From Phlebiopsis flavidoalba (lineage: Eukaryota; Basidiomycota; Agaricomycetes; Polyporales; Phanerochaetaceae): a DNA stretch of 64,000 nt. Positions 22,768-34,127 of the stretch are shown here, piece after piece. The notes under the pieces were generated by a model. That model was not told the origin of the DNA, made no database searches, and saw only the letters and a program-made list of their open reading frames with translations. Positions within the stretch are counted from its first letter, which is position 1. Every line of letters starts with the position of its first letter. The translations under genes and the position numbers were made by a program. The stretch is from NCBI GenBank assembly GCA_035772785.1, contig JAOCPU010000087.1:1-64000 (forward strand), written 5' to 3'.

Positions 22768-23330
22768 CTAAACTATGTCTCGCAGGGCCTGGGTGTTCAA
22801 GACATATTCAGAATCACTTCTGGGGCGACTGAGCAACATTGAGCAAGGTAGCGACCGAATAGTCAAAAGCGATCGACTCAACTGGCGAATCAACAATGGC
22901 ATCGGTGACCACGACTTGTTTAGTGGCACATTTATTCCTTTGAGATGGAACGTTTTCCCACAATTTTCACACGTATAATCGTCATCGACGTCGACCATGA
23001 CTTCGTCGTTGTCATTCTTGGACGAGCCATCCTTGAGCGAGGCATCCTCGGACGAGCACGGTACTTCCCCACTGTTTTCTGCCTTGCAATAAGGACAGAT
23101 GACGAACATAGTCTAAGAGTTCTAGTATAAGACAATTACTCTCAACCCGGCAGAGACAAGAACATACATGGTTTTGTATGACAGGCGGCGTCAGGGCAGG
23201 TCAAACTTTCGAGGCAATTACCAGTAGAGTCAACGGTACTCAGACGGAGAGGAATGACTTGTAGCACTGTGACAGGACCGTCTCCCCTTATACACGCCGC
23301 TCGCAACAGACCCACGTGACAAACTCGCAC
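22768..23330 (-). CDS. Small CxxC zinc-ribbon-like protein, copy 1
   Basis: The main exon begins near 23,109 on the minus strand: MFVICPYCKAENSGEVPC, an acidic Ser/Asp-rich spacer (DEVMVDVDDD), then YTCENCGKTFHLKGINVPL. The paired CPYC and CENC motifs and the following F-H resemble a zinc ribbon. An upstream exon at about 23,150-23,330 is inferred from the aligned GTATGT (copy 1) and GTACGT (copy 2) donors. The reading continues in frame to 22,768. Function unknown; two CxxC knuckles suggest metal binding and possibly nucleic-acid contact. A diverged tandem copy lies at 24,171-24,798. This copy may be intact, but its exon 1 is a guess. Confidence 0.45.
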
Positions 23331-23961
23331 TATCCTGTGAACGGAACAACAATTCGTGGGAGCACTCGCACCTCGTTGCGATACCCTAACTATAACCTAA
23401 TGCTCTGTGGCGCAACCGTGTCTTGTGAATGGCATGGTAGCCGCGAGACGTGGGTCTGGAGCTCACCAGCAGCGAATGCGAAAGAAAGAACAAAACACGA
23501 GCCTGAGGGTCCTCTGATAGTTGAGTGTTCGGCCTCATGAAGGGGGTGCACCGCTAACGCCACCTTAGGCTTCAAGGTTTCCGATCAATAGTCCCGAGAA
23601 AACGAAAGATGGAAAGGGTCCTCGCTGAAGTGAATGGGGACGCGCGTCTCCTTGGATAGTCATGATGCAAGTGTCCCTGGGCATCGAGATAAGAAGGGCT
23701 TGTGGACGCGGTCCCGCCGGACCCAACACTGAGGCGACGACACGCCTGGGCTTTTCGCTAAGCACATGATTTACGAGTCAGTGGGATAGGCCTTTGCTCA
23801 ACGACGATGCGCGGCTGACAGGTTAAGCAGTTTAGACAACTTGTGACCATTGTGGTCACGCGTTGTTGACGAATACCTCACAGGGTATCCCTGGGGATTT
23901 CTCAACTCAGAAATGCAATATTTATGGTACAAATAGGTACATTTTTGCCAACCTTTCCAGC

Positions 23962-24177
23962 TCATGGAAGGGCGATCTGATTCCAATTTTGGGCAGCCTT
24001 GTTGACGCTTTTGTCAGTGCTGATGGCATATAATCCCAATGTATCCATAAATTTTGTCAAAAAGTCCACGGCACTGGCCAGTGCGCCGCCTCCAGCCTCG
24101 CCTCGCCAACTTCTTTCGCGTCGCCTTGTTAGAATTAAACCATATTTCACGACGTCTGCGAGTTCAAGGCCTAACAA
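23962..24177 (-). other. Unassigned 71-residue open frame between the duplicated units
   Basis: The minus-strand translation begins MLGLELADVVKYGLILTR and ends SVNKAAQNWNQIALP. It looks protein-like (helical, charged) but belongs to no family I recognise. It lies just downstream of the second zinc-ribbon copy and could be its last exon or a separate relic. I see no clear counterpart in unit 1. Confidence 0.25.
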
Positions 24178-24798
24178 TCATACGCTTGAGACGGCTGAGC
24201 AACGATTGAGCAAGGTAGCGACCAGTCGTGAACGACGGCTGACTCAACTAGTAAACTAAGATGCTTTGTCGTGATTTCCAGTAGCCTCGGTGACCTTGAC
24301 CTCCGCTTTGAGATGGAACCATTGCGCACAACTTCCACACTGTCGATCTTCATCAACCTCGATCGAATCCGAATCCCCAAGCAAGAATCCGAATCCGAGC
24401 CTGAATTCGAATCCGAGCCTGAATCCGCGAAACCGGGCCTGAATCCAAATCCGAGTCTGAATCCGAATCCGAATCCGAGCCTGAATCCGAATCCGAGCAC
24501 GGTCCTTCGACACGGTATTCTTCTTGGCAGTTTGGACATGTGACGATATACTGTCATAGTCTAAGAATTCTAGTATAAGACAACTGCTCAAGCTTGCAAA
24601 GACAGAGACGTACGTGGTTTCGCTGTATGCAGGACGTCCGGCTGCACCAGTATTATCTCTTCTTCCTTTCGAATTATCTCGCCGTTCTTCCGGATGATCT
24701 CTTCTTCCTTCAGTATTATACGAGTCTGGTGCTCGTTGGGCCTCGTGCGGTACACGCTTTCGCTGGGGTTCTGTGGGTAACATTGTAGGAGCAATCAC
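24171..24798 (-). pseudogene. Small CxxC zinc-ribbon-like protein, copy 2, disrupted by hexamer repeats
   Basis: Homologous to copy 1: a CPNCQEEYRVEGPCS start near 24,545, a spacer, then DEDRQCGSCAQWFHLKAEV near 24,300-24,350. The acidic spacer has become a run of GGATTC/GAATCC hexamers that reads as Ser-Asp dipeptides in one frame and as Arg-Ile or Gly-Phe repeats in the others. The frame changes at least twice across it, so the two CxxC halves are no longer joined. Exon 1 (about 24,620-24,798) carries a short coiled, charged repeat (EEEIIRK-like, three times) and ends at a GTACGT donor. Confidence 0.55.
24361..24500. repeat. Degenerate GAATCC hexanucleotide array
   Basis: About twenty copies of GAATCC and variants (GAATTC, GAGCCT, AAATCC) in roughly 140 bases on the plus strand. 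The array sits inside the coding spacer of zinc-ribbon copy 2. Copy 1 has an ordinary acidic linker at the same place, so the array expanded after the duplication. Confidence 0.75.
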
Positions 24799-25373
24799 AA
24801 ATTCTAAGCGAATCGCCGGTAGGATCCATAGACACTCGGATGAAGAGAATGAGTGCTGTGAGCGAGGGAAGCCGTCCCTCTTTTATATACACCACTCACG
24901 GTACATACACCGTGACAATACTACCGTAACAAATCCGTTACCTGTGAACAGCTCAGCAGCCCGTGGGGAGCACTCACACCTCTTTACAATACCCGCAGTT
25001 CGAACTTGAAACTCTGTGGCGTACTTGATCATGGTCCTGTGAGCAGAACAGCGGCGTGTCGCAGGCAAAAAAGTCTCACCAGCCCCTTCGGGAGAGACCA
25101 CCAACACGGGTCTCAGGGTCCTGTCTCGATCGAAGGGCCAGGCCCGTTGGAGGACACCAATTTGGGCTGCAAACTTCAGGTTGTTCGTCCAGAGAAGACG
25201 GAACATGGAAAGGGTCCTCTCTGAAGTGAATGACAAACGAGTCTTCATTATGCATCGTGCACGTATCCTGGGAGAAGAAGCTCTTGTGGGCATGTAGCGT
25301 GGCCCCGCTGAACCTAACGACACGGGGGGGGAGAAACGCGTGGCCTGGGCTTCGCGAACGCGTGATTTACTAC

Positions 25374-25689
25374 TATGACGACAGCAGAGAGACGAGGCCG
25401 GTCTGCAAAGGACAAGGGACGGGGTATGGCGGTCTCTTCCAATGTCAGCCCCCTGAGCAATTATTGGCTTTAGGGTCAACAGCAGACCAGCGTTTTAGCG
25501 TTGTAAAACCCAACGGTACCGCAGTGGTACTACATATCCCGGGCCCTGCATAGCACGTCAAAACCCAGAACGACAAAACGGACGCACTAAGTCCAGCCTC
25601 CACTAATTGCCCCAACGACGAACCAAGTCCATCGTCCCTGCACCAATGAGCTCCCCCTACTTTTCTCACAAACACCCCACCAGACACAT
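25374..25689. other. No gene recognised
   Basis: Short stretch after the duplicated unit. A minus-strand frame (25,445-25,687) ends in a hydrophobic LVEAGLSASVLSFWVLTCYA. It could be the C-terminal, GPI-signal-like tail of the repeat protein at 25,690-26,865 after a frame change. This is only a possibility. Confidence 0.25.
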
Positions 25690-26865
25690 CCCCCGTACTA
25701 CGCCGCCACCCCTACGCGATAAATGAAGAACGAGTTCACAAAAAAGCGCGGAGCGTCGCAGCCGCAGCAGACGAGCTCGCGGCGTCGAGCGTGTGGAAAG
25801 AGGGCCCGGCGGCATTGAGCGTCGGTGGTAGCCGACGTTCCCAGTATCACCGAAGACGGGTCGGCGGCGTTGAGCGTAGGTGCTCGCGGTGCTTGCAGCT
25901 GCGGTGGGAGGAGTCCGGATCATGAGCTGGCGGCAGATTCGAGCGTCGTAGTAGCCGTGCTTCCTATCGCGTCGGAAGACGGGTCGGGCGGCGTTGAGCG
26001 TGGCGGTCGTGTACCCGTGACCGCGGTCGGGGACGAGTCGCTCGGGTCAGCGGCGTTGAGCGTAGCTGTCACGGTGCTACGCGGCAGCGATAGACGAGCC
26101 GTCGGAGCTCGCAGTGCAGCGTTGAGGGTGGCCGTCTCCGTGCCTGTGACAGCGGTGGGAGGGCTATCAGGGCAAGCGGCGTTGAGGGTTACGGTTGACG
26201 GTGGTCCCCGACGACGGTGGAGGACGAGTCCGCTTGGGTCCGCGGCGTTTAAACGTGGCTGTGGTGGTGCTTGCGTTAGGCGCGTGACGAGGCGGCCAGA
26301 GCTCGCAGCGTTCAGGGTATCAAGCCGTGGCGGCGCTTCCTACGGTAGTGCGGGAGAGAGCAGTCGTAGCTGGCAGCATTGAGCGTAGTCGTCGCGACGG
26401 TACCAGGCGCGGTGGAGAAACGTGTCGCTTGGGTCTGCGGCGTTCAAACGTGGCTTGTTGTGGTGCTGTCAACTCAACGGCGGTGCGGGCGATCCGGGGC
26501 CCGCAGCGTTCAACGTGGCCGTCACAGTACCCTGCGTTGGCGGTGGAAGAGCAATCGGAACCAGCGGCGTTGAGCGTTGCAGTTTGACGTGCTCATCGAC
26601 GACACGACGAGAAGACGAGCTGTCCGTGCCAGCAGCGTTGAGCGGCATAAATAAGGGCCGTCGCGGTGCCTTCCACAGATGAAGTGGACGGACACGACGC
26701 CTCTAGCCGCATTGGCCGTACTACCGTCGTGATCTAAGAGCCACAGTCAGTACGCTCGAGCGTCTGAGAACGGTAAATTGAGATGAAATCACTCACGAGC
26801 GGAGTAGCGAAAGTCGTAGGCTGCGCAGCCGGTTGGGCGAACCAGAGTGCAGCGGTAAGTTTCAT
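25690..26865 (-). pseudogene. Second secreted Ser/Thr-rich tandem-repeat protein (minus strand)
   Basis: Starting at 26,865 the minus strand reads MKLTAALWFAQPAAQPTTFA, a recognisable but weakened signal peptide. A GTGAGT donor near 26,795 follows. Downstream is a degenerate repeat of about 65-80 bases whose core translates as TATLNAADPSDSSPTAVTGT with variants. I count roughly twelve units recognisable by the nucleotide core CGTTGAGCGT / GCGGCGTTGA (plus strand) between 25,810 and 26,650. Repeats drift between frames, so no frame covers the protein. High GC and Ala/Ser/Thr bias suggest a secreted or wall-associated glycoprotein. It is unrelated in sequence to the repeat protein at 17,783, though built the same way. 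Confidence 0.6.
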
Positions 26866-26921
26866 GGTGATGTGAAGCGCGTTTGGCGGTTGTGGTGAGG
26901 AGCGTCGGACGGTACAGCTCG

Positions 26922-26930
26922 CATTTTATG
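26922..26930 (-). promoter_or_regulatory. TATA-like box for the minus-strand repeat protein
   Basis: The minus strand reads CATAAAATG about 57-67 bases upstream of the ATG at 26,865, a plausible core-promoter position. The motif is weak (one strand, no second element). Confidence 0.35.
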
Positions 26931-28433
26931 TTGTGTGGTGTGCAATTGACGAGTGCGAGTCGGACGTGCGCGACGTGAAACAGCACAGTGCGCAGTCGGG
27001 TGCCCGAGTCGATGTGGCGACGCGGCTTTGCATCGCCGGGCTGAATGTCTCGACGGTTTCTCGGGCGGGGTTGTGATCTTGCGTTACAGCGATCCCTTAT
27101 TCAGTAGAACGTGATGCGCCTTTGTTGTGCCGCGTCCTGCGCATGACTGGAGCACCAAGCTATATGCCGTGCGCGCGGGAATTGAGGACGGGTGTGTGAT
27201 TGTCAATATTATGTTTCCTGCAGAGGAGAGTATAACCAGGGTATCTATGTTGAACGGATGAGTCGCTTGGAGAAACAAGCTGATATTGCCTCACCGAGGA
27301 ACCCGATGAAATTACTTTTTAAACATCAAGGGTGTCTCGAGGTCACATGGTCAAGTCGACTAACTCGCACGGCGGCGAAGAATACATGTTGGCCTTCCGC
27401 TGCGACTTTCGTATCCGCCAATGTCCATTTCGCGGCGATCGAGGGTGTCAACGTTTTACCATTGCAGAGTGCTCCTAGGAGTATCTTAGATACGCTTTGA
27501 AGAGGCGCCTTCGTAGACTAATGCACTCCTTTTGTACAGGTCCTTTGCACGACAAATGAGAAACAGAAAAAAAATATAAAAAAGCACACACACGAAAGAC
27601 GGGCCGTGTGAGCAGAGTTGAACTCCACAGATGCATGCATTATCAGAAATGGCTGTATGATGATGTTAGTATTTTGAGGGAAACGAAGAAGGGATTTGCG
27701 GGCCAGTCTTGTGTCCGTGCTCTTATGAAACAGTGTGCAGTCATCTTTAGTCTGAAGTTCATGCACACTGACGTGACTTACTTTCGGAGCTCATTCTTAT
27801 GTTTCTCAGGTTCTTGTATCACGATGATTGCTATGATCTGTGCCTGGGCAGACTGTATAAGTTGGCGGTAGAGTGATGTTGACGATAGCGCGCGGGAATC
27901 GACGGTTTGCCACGTGGGTTCACGTGACCCAGAAGCGGAAGTGGCCATGGCAACCACCTCACACATCTTGAGTGCAAATGCCCCTACATACAGGCCAACC
28001 AGCAAGTCTGGCAGTGAGCGATATTATTATACATGTTATTGAGCCGTTAACTCTGCCCTGTCCTCAGCGTGCTGTGAATCAGCGCGTGTAAACGCGTACA
28101 GCTTGTCGGGTTATGTATGCCGCGAGGAATGGTTTCCTGACTTTGGCGTGATGCTTAAGTATGCAAAAGCACTGGCCTCGTGAGAATCCCAGTACCTCTT
28201 TGGCTATATTTGGCCGCCCTAACAGAGTCCATTTTTCGGCAGATTACACAGCTCGATCGGAACGGAAACGAATGTGCTTCTGGGAATCGTACCTGGAAGA
28301 AGAACACAGCTGGCACTGCAATCTGGGGAGCCAAATAATCAGAGGCAGTGTGTATCTTCTCTGTTCTGTCGACTTCATATTTTAAACAGGTACTGCACTT
28401 GCTTCACCACACCTGCTCCTGCGTCCAGTCGCC
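26931..28433. other. Gene-poor region with one hydrophobic minus-strand frame
   Basis: A minus-strand open frame at 27,778-28,005 begins MLVGLYVGAFALKMCEVVAM, resembling a transmembrane helix, and another stretch at 27,518-27,766 follows it. Together they could be a membrane-protein relic, but I cannot assign a family. The remainder has no recognisable content. Confidence 0.3.
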
Positions 28434-29477
28434 ATGTCGCAGCGTTCAAACTCCCCATGGAACGTCTAACGCTAGCGAGCTCGTGCACCTAGGCTATGGC
28501 CACCCTTTGTGGCATCCTGAACCTACAAAATTCGGCGAGGTCGCCATCGGAGACGTTGGCTTCATTGAAGAAGGCGCGTTTTTACCGTCTTTTCAATGCT
28601 ATAGCGGACGAAAGCGACCACGTCAACGCGGGGAGGGACGCCAGATGGTTTTACGCGATTGGTTCTGGACGAAGGTCAGTCGCCACCGGTCGGAGGAATA
28701 CCTCTCCAAGGGGGCCGATCTGCTCAAAGTCAACGAAGAGAACCGAGCTCAAAGCTTCAATTGGCGCTACTCCCATACCGTAAACGTTCTTTTCAATCAA
28801 CTACTTCGGGTTCCACTTAACAGTCGACTGATAGTATTCCCGTACAAGGCGAAGGCGGCTATACCTTTTCTGTACACGGTAAACGAGGAGCTGTCGCTGT
28901 GCTCAAGGACAGTGGTGTCCAAGAGAAAATTCTAGACAGCTCCAGCGTCTTTCGCGATTACATCTTCCGGCACAACGCCTCGTGGGTCAAGTTTGCAAGA
29001 GACAAAGGTCTGGAACTCCGCCCGGTCTCAAGACATTATTCTAGTGTCTGGCTGGGTGAAGACAACAGAATGGGCCCTATCTGTGTATGCTGGCGAAGCA
29101 AGATCCCATGATCTCTCGTTTTCAGTCGGACCTGCAGGCCTTGCATCTGCTGGAGGTCGTCCTTTTTGCTGTCGATAAGAGCTCCAGCATGTCTTTGATA
29201 CAGCGCATTGGGCCTATTTCTTCCATGGGCGCGGGGGGACACAGCACTAACACCCCAACCGCGCGCAGACCAATGCATCTTTGTGCGTTATTACAAATAC
29301 TCGCATAGCGGGTTGGGCTTGGTGAAGATACGGAAGACAGCGCCTCCGGAGATAGAGCTGGATGTGGGATCGGCTGGTTGCTTCTGTGTGCCGCCCAAGG
29401 CGCTCATCAACTTGAAACGGTTTCTCGTTGAGGAGAGTGAAAGCTCGAACGCTGGGCCCCCAAGTCGAGCTGGATAG
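28434..29477 (+). pseudogene. Unnamed basidiomycete paralogous family, copy A
   Basis: The start at 28,434 (MSQRSNSPWNV) needs a one-base frame change before SELVHLGYGHPLWHPEP. The reading continues IGDVGFIEEGAFYRLFNA to about 28,610. Later parts read GKRGAVAVLKDSGVQEKI (about 28,880-28,930), SVFRDYIFRHNASWVKFARD (28,945-29,005) and DIILVSGWVKTTEWALSVYAG (29,030-29,095). QCIFVRYYKYSHSGLGLVKI lies near 29,270-29,330, and the stop is at 29,475-29,477. This is the N-terminal domain of an Agaricomycete-specific family with many paralogs and no named function (hallmarks: an IGDVG-x-I turn, a GA-V-AIL strand, an FR-YI helix and an IxLVSGxxKTxxWA strand). At least four frame changes. Copies B and C follow in tandem. 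Confidence 0.65.
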
Positions 29478-29664
29478 AGCTCCTTTTCTCAGAAGTACGT
29501 CAACCGATCCTGTTATTGGGAAATAAACATCTCATGCGATTGACAATCACAGCCCGATGAGCTCGACGCAGCGCTAGGGTACATTTTGAATGTGCGTCCA
29601 GCCCAAAATCTATTTCGTCACTTCTCCCTAAGCGGCAAACAGCATTCAGACGCGGACTGCGCTG

Positions 29665-30988
29665 TTGTCTGCCATGATGATCTCGACTGCTGTTTACTCA
29701 AGTAAGCTTCTTTTCATAAGAGCCTCGAGGGGTATGTTTGAGGCTTACCGTCTGTTGCCGGTAGGATTGGCCAGGCGACATCAGCGACTATTAGAAGCAC
29801 TGCAGCCGCGCATAGATCTGGGTGCTTATGGAGGTACGCGGAGCACGCCATTCCAAATACTTAACCTCTTTACCGACCTCGCCTTCCGCAGCGTATCTGG
29901 ATTCCTCGCTTCGCGCATCTTCAAACACTGTCCAAGGAAACTACCCACTCACAGCGCCGCAATTGCCCACCTGCAATGGCCGCCGAAGCGCCGATTTATT
30001 GCCTACTCCCACATTAAAAGGACATTCTGATCATTCACCATTGGGATTCAATGGTAAGAGCGTATTGCTCGGGCGACCATTTTAAATCATGCAATCATTT
30101 ACAGGTGGTCAACAACTCGATGGAATATCGCCCCCGAGCGAGCACACCCACCGGGCAAATCGACTCAACGAGCACGGCTGATGGAGGTTTACGCAGACTA
30201 AAAACCTTGATGATCCACGATCACCTACGGCAACTGTCACCCAAACCATTCCATTCATTGCTACAAATGAGTCATGTTTGGAACAGCATAGATCCTCCAC
30301 ACATGACCTCTCCATTGCTCGGCTTGCAGGGAGTTCAGGCCCCGCTCTGAAAAGTCAATTTACATGCCATCAGGTATTGAGTACCACTCCTTGCAATCGT
30401 CTACAGGCTCTTTCACGTCAATCAGCGACGATTCGATTGCGCCCTTCTCATGCGCGCTACCCAACGAAGATGGTTCAAGAAACATCCGCTGCCTCAAATA
30501 GTCTAGCCCTTGGGGCAAACACACTGGTCAATCCAGATTGCTTCAGTATAGCTGCTCCCCCAACTCGCGAGAGTCTTCAAGCAGACCCATCATGCCCGGA
30601 AGACAACACGGTTGCAAGTGCTGTTCTCGGAGCCAAGCAGTCCCGAGGATACACTGGCGGCACTTGTTTCCACCCTGCCGCGTCCAAAGACGCAGGGACA
30701 CCTCCCTTTTTCTTTTTTTTTTTTGCACTAAATCCAGATCACGAGCCCACGATGATCATGCAATCCGTGCTTGAACAACATCGCAACGTTGAATCCGCTC
30801 GTGCCAGAAGCCAGTCGCTACTACCAATACATTGCCTACATTTTACCGCTCTTTCTCGAGGCCACTGCCATTCCCTTTCACTCGTGGTCATCTACGCGAT
30901 GGGGTCAGTCAAGTCGCCAAGATCGCGATCGCAGTACAGGTCCCCATTAAGTAGGTGGCAGAACCAGACGGTGTTCGATGATAGCTAA
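29665..30988 (+). other. Chain of Ser/Pro/Thr-rich plus-strand open frames, unassigned
   Basis: Open plus-strand frames at 29,822-30,085, 30,278-30,988 and others can be linked by GT...AG intron candidates (for example donor near 30,053 and acceptor ending 30,105). The predicted peptide is low-complexity and rich in Ser, Thr and Pro. By position it may be the disordered C-terminal tail of family copy A, since copies B and C both carry long disordered tails. It might equally be a separate relic. A T13 tract lies near 30,711-30,724. Confidence 0.3.
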
Positions 30989-31321
30989 CAGAATTTCTAG
31001 GCTCCGTATCAGAGCTCGAAGTAGTGTTATCGTCCCCAAAGCCAGCAAGCCACACGACCCAGCAGTGTTTTGTTGAATGCAAGAGTTACCTCTAGGTCAT
31101 CAGAAAGAGTATGGTGTGTATTACTCAAGACATAGAACAGTCTGTTTAGTTTATTTTCCACACACTACTTTTACACGCTTATGACTAGTCATTACTTACA
31201 CCGCACCGGGATCGGGACCCGTGATCTGCGCCTCCGTCTGCTGGTCGTGAATTGTAATTCGTGATTCCGAACTCGGAATTCGTGAACGTGCAAAAATCCA
31301 TGCAATGAATGTGCAAAAGGA

Positions 31322-31410
31322 TGACCACCGCAGGGGTCGAACCTGCAATCTCCTGATTACAAATTACAAATGAATCGTAGTCAGACGCGATGCCATTTCG
31401 CCAGGCGGCC
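31322..31410 (-). tRNA. tRNA-Arg(ACG) with a 17-nt intron
   Basis: The mature sequence is identical to that of the plus-strand gene at 19,426-19,507: acceptor GGCCGCC/GGTGGTC, D stem GCGA/TCGC, anticodon stem TCTGA/TCAGG, T arm GCAGG-TTCGACC-CCTGC. The anticodon ACG is at plus-strand positions 31,376-31,378. The intron after position 37 is different and longer (TTCATTTGTAATTTGTA). A TTTT tract follows the 3' end within a few bases. Flanks outside the tRNA are not shared with the first gene. An intact Pol III gene sitting among decayed protein genes. Confidence 0.9.
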
Positions 31411-31913
31411 GTGGGATGTCTCATCGTAGGCACTTCTATGTACGTCTAACCGCACTATCGCCAAATCGGCGTCGATCAACTCAGTCGCATTCACTCTTAT
31501 TCCACTACCCCATTTTGACTGTGAATCCTTCAGAGTCAAGCTAGTCAAGAGTTAACCAAGAACAAATCAGTATAGTGCATTTCATGTAACGCGTTACTGA
31601 ATTTGCTGCTTTCGTGTCAAAAGGTCGCCAGCCCTAGATGGAACCGGGCGGGTGCGATTGCCGTGAGGCAGTCAAGGGTTGGCCTGCATTTATCGATATG
31701 CCTTCCAATCACCTCGTATCTCGCCCGCTCAGCACTTCCGAGCGACTTCAGTGAAAGCTGTCCAAACAGTCTCGCAGGGGAGCGTCTACGTGGTAGACGT
31801 ACAGCTCTCGCTCCGCAATCCCAATCTGTACGTCCTGTTGGCGCTACACGCTCGCACATAAATGTGTTCGTCTTGCTCGCCGTATTCAGAAATACCCTCT
31901 ACGTGTTGTCACT

Positions 31914-34127
31914 ATGCGTCAGGCAGCTCAGAGTGTCAGAAACCTTTGCTAGCGAGCTTGTACCCTTGGGATACGGCCATCCTCTCTGGCACCCGGAACC
32001 CAAAGAGACCAGCGACAAGTGGAGATTGGCGGACGTCGGATATATCGACGATGGCTGCTTCTACCGTCTCAGTTTCCAATGCTCACTGCAACGACAAGAG
32101 CCACAAATCCAACAAGTGACGGCGTTCCAGAACACTTTCGTCCGCTGGTGCTACCTCCCGTTCATACTAAGGTTGAGATCGTCAAACCCTACGGAGACCC
32201 GCTCTCTGCTCAGACTCGACGCGCAAGATTAAGCGTCGACGCTAACGTCCAGGCCTCCCGTGAGTCCTTTCTCATTCATCTCGCCTACTCTCGACAAACC
32301 CGCAATCTCCGTACAGGGGCCCAGTCTCGGTCGGCGGCAGCTACTCGCTCAGTGTCTCAGGCAAACGCGGGGCGGTGGCCATCCTCGAGGACGGGGGCAT
32401 GCAGCAGACCGTCTCCCGTAGCGCAGCATTCCGGCGCTACATTCTCGAGAACCACATGTCCTGGCACGCGTGCTTTGCCACCAGCGAGACATTGAGCTCC
32501 GCGTACAGGACATCGTCCTCGTGTCGGGTATGGTCAAGACGTCCGGATGGGCCCTGGCTGCGTACTCCAGCAACGACGGCCGCGCACAATGCGTCCATCT
32601 CGGTCACTGCGAACGCCCGTTTCGGCAGGTGCGACCTTCTCGACTGAATCCAGTCACGAGATTGGCTTGCTGCACCGCGAAGGACCTTCACGGAAGAACC
32701 GCGTCGCCGGTGCGGCTTCTGAGAAAGAAGAGGAACAGCCGCAGGATCAGTGCGTCTTCGTCCAATATTACAAGTGTCATCCCAGGGTCCTCGGGATGAT
32801 CAAGGTCACGAAGCCGCAGAGAACTGAAGGCGAAGCATGTGATTGAGGAGGTGAACGACGAACGCCTGCTTCTGTGCCCCCTTCCGAAGCTTCGTAGGTT
32901 GGCTGAAGCGGTGCTTCAGCGGATGCTGTGGAGGGGACCACTCGATACCGACCAAGTTATGGAGGAAACGAAGGTAAGTTGATAGCATTTTCATTCATCG
33001 CAGTCGACTCAAGTTTTATAGTTGACGCAGAGCCCCGAGCTCGTATCTCAGTCAGAGCCGGAACCAGAGCCGGTCGAGGCAGTGTTGGAATATGTGTCGC
33101 GCACAGGTGAGTGAACGTTCTTGGGGTGCAACCGTCATCGCTAATGCAGTTAATTCAGTGTTCGCCCAAAAACGCGGGAGTCATCTCCCATGCTGATGTT
33201 TACGAGCTATTCAAAGGCGTGAGTCGAAATCACAGTACGTCGCGTGCCTATGTACTGACATGATCCTGTAGATGAAATGGCCGGAGAACATCGGAGATTA
33301 TCTCAAAGAAGCCCGTCCTGAGATCACTATCGACGCAAACGGAGGTCAGATATCGAGCCGTATCATGAGACACAGCTTACTCAAGGATATCTTCAGCCGC
33401 TCAAATCAAGCTTGAGGCTAACGATGGTCCCCCTACAACACCACCCTCACCTCCTGAAAGCCCCTCATCCCCAGGAGACGACGTAGACCACGCGCGGCGT
33501 GCGCCCTGCCCGAGCCCCTGCGGACCAACTCCCAGCAGCCGCACCAACCACTCAAACTCGGCTTCTCCTCACTCGCCCGTCGCAAATAGCCCCGTCGCAC
33601 CCACGCTCGCTTCCCAGTACTCCAATCATTCGTCCGCCGCTGGCACGCCGCTATCGAGGCGTGGATACAAGTGGAAGCCCGCGACGTCTCCTCATGATGA
33701 GACGGGTGTCAAACCTCCGACCCCCGAAGAAAGCACTCCCACCCAGCCCATCTCGGAGCCAGAACCCCAACAGACAGGGAAGATCCCGGAATGGGTACTC
33801 GCAAGACAGCGCGAGATAGCAAGAACGTGCTCGACGGATGCTCGATGCACCCTTCCCTCCGTCTCGGCCTTTGTTCAACGAAGACGGACGTCCTCGTTTA
33901 TCTCCTCTTCTCAACACTTCGAGCCCTTTCGTCCCAAACCTCGGGATCCGTTCTCGGTCAGAGAGCGGCGCCCAGAAATAACCCGTGCAAAGCTTGCCGC
34001 ACGTCGCACCACAGAGGTGCGGCTCCGGGCCATTGCCCTTGACGGGAGCGCGCATATTTTGACTAATACCCTGTTCCAAGAGTCTGAACCCTCTCCCTTT
34101 AATCTTCCGCCAGGTAGCGTGAATTAA
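31914..34127 (+). pseudogene. Unnamed basidiomycete paralogous family, copy B
   Basis: The start at 31,914 (MRQAAQSVRN) again needs a one-base shift, as in copy A, before ASELVPLGYGHPLWHPEP and DVGYIDDGCFYRL. An intron (donor near 32,263, acceptor near 32,318) leads to LSVSGKRGAVAILEDGG, FRRYILENHMSWH and VQDIVLVSGMVKTSGWALAA (about 32,500-32,565). DQCVFVQYYKCHPRVLGMIKV is near 32,745-32,810. Later small exons give SEPEPEPVEAVLEYVS, ISHADVYELFK and MKWPENIGDYLKEARPEIT (33,045-33,345). They are followed by a long Pro/Ser-rich disordered tail with YKWKPATSPHDETG and an EWVLARQREIAR helix, to a stop at 34,125-34,127. Frameshifts near 31,945, 32,075, 32,475 and 32,610. Function unknown. Confidence 0.68.

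Larger units (their letters stand above)
22790..25370. repeat. Tandem duplication of the zinc-ribbon gene region
   Basis: About 22,790-23,770 aligns with about 24,190-25,370 in the same orientation. Shared anchors are TTGAGCAAGGTAGCGACC (near 22,840 and 24,208), GGGAGCACTC.CACCTC.TT (near 23,358 and 24,966), GGAAAGGGTCCTC.CTGAAG (near 23,612 and 25,206) and the closing GTGATTTAC / ATGATTTAC (near 23,768 and 25,361). The second unit is longer because of a hexamer expansion and scattered insertions. Confidence 0.8.

Noticed and set aside
25825..26682. Long GC-rich plus-strand open frames as a gene
   Set aside because: They are the antisense shadow of the minus-strand repeat protein, whose signal peptide, donor site and TATA-like box all lie on the minus strand.
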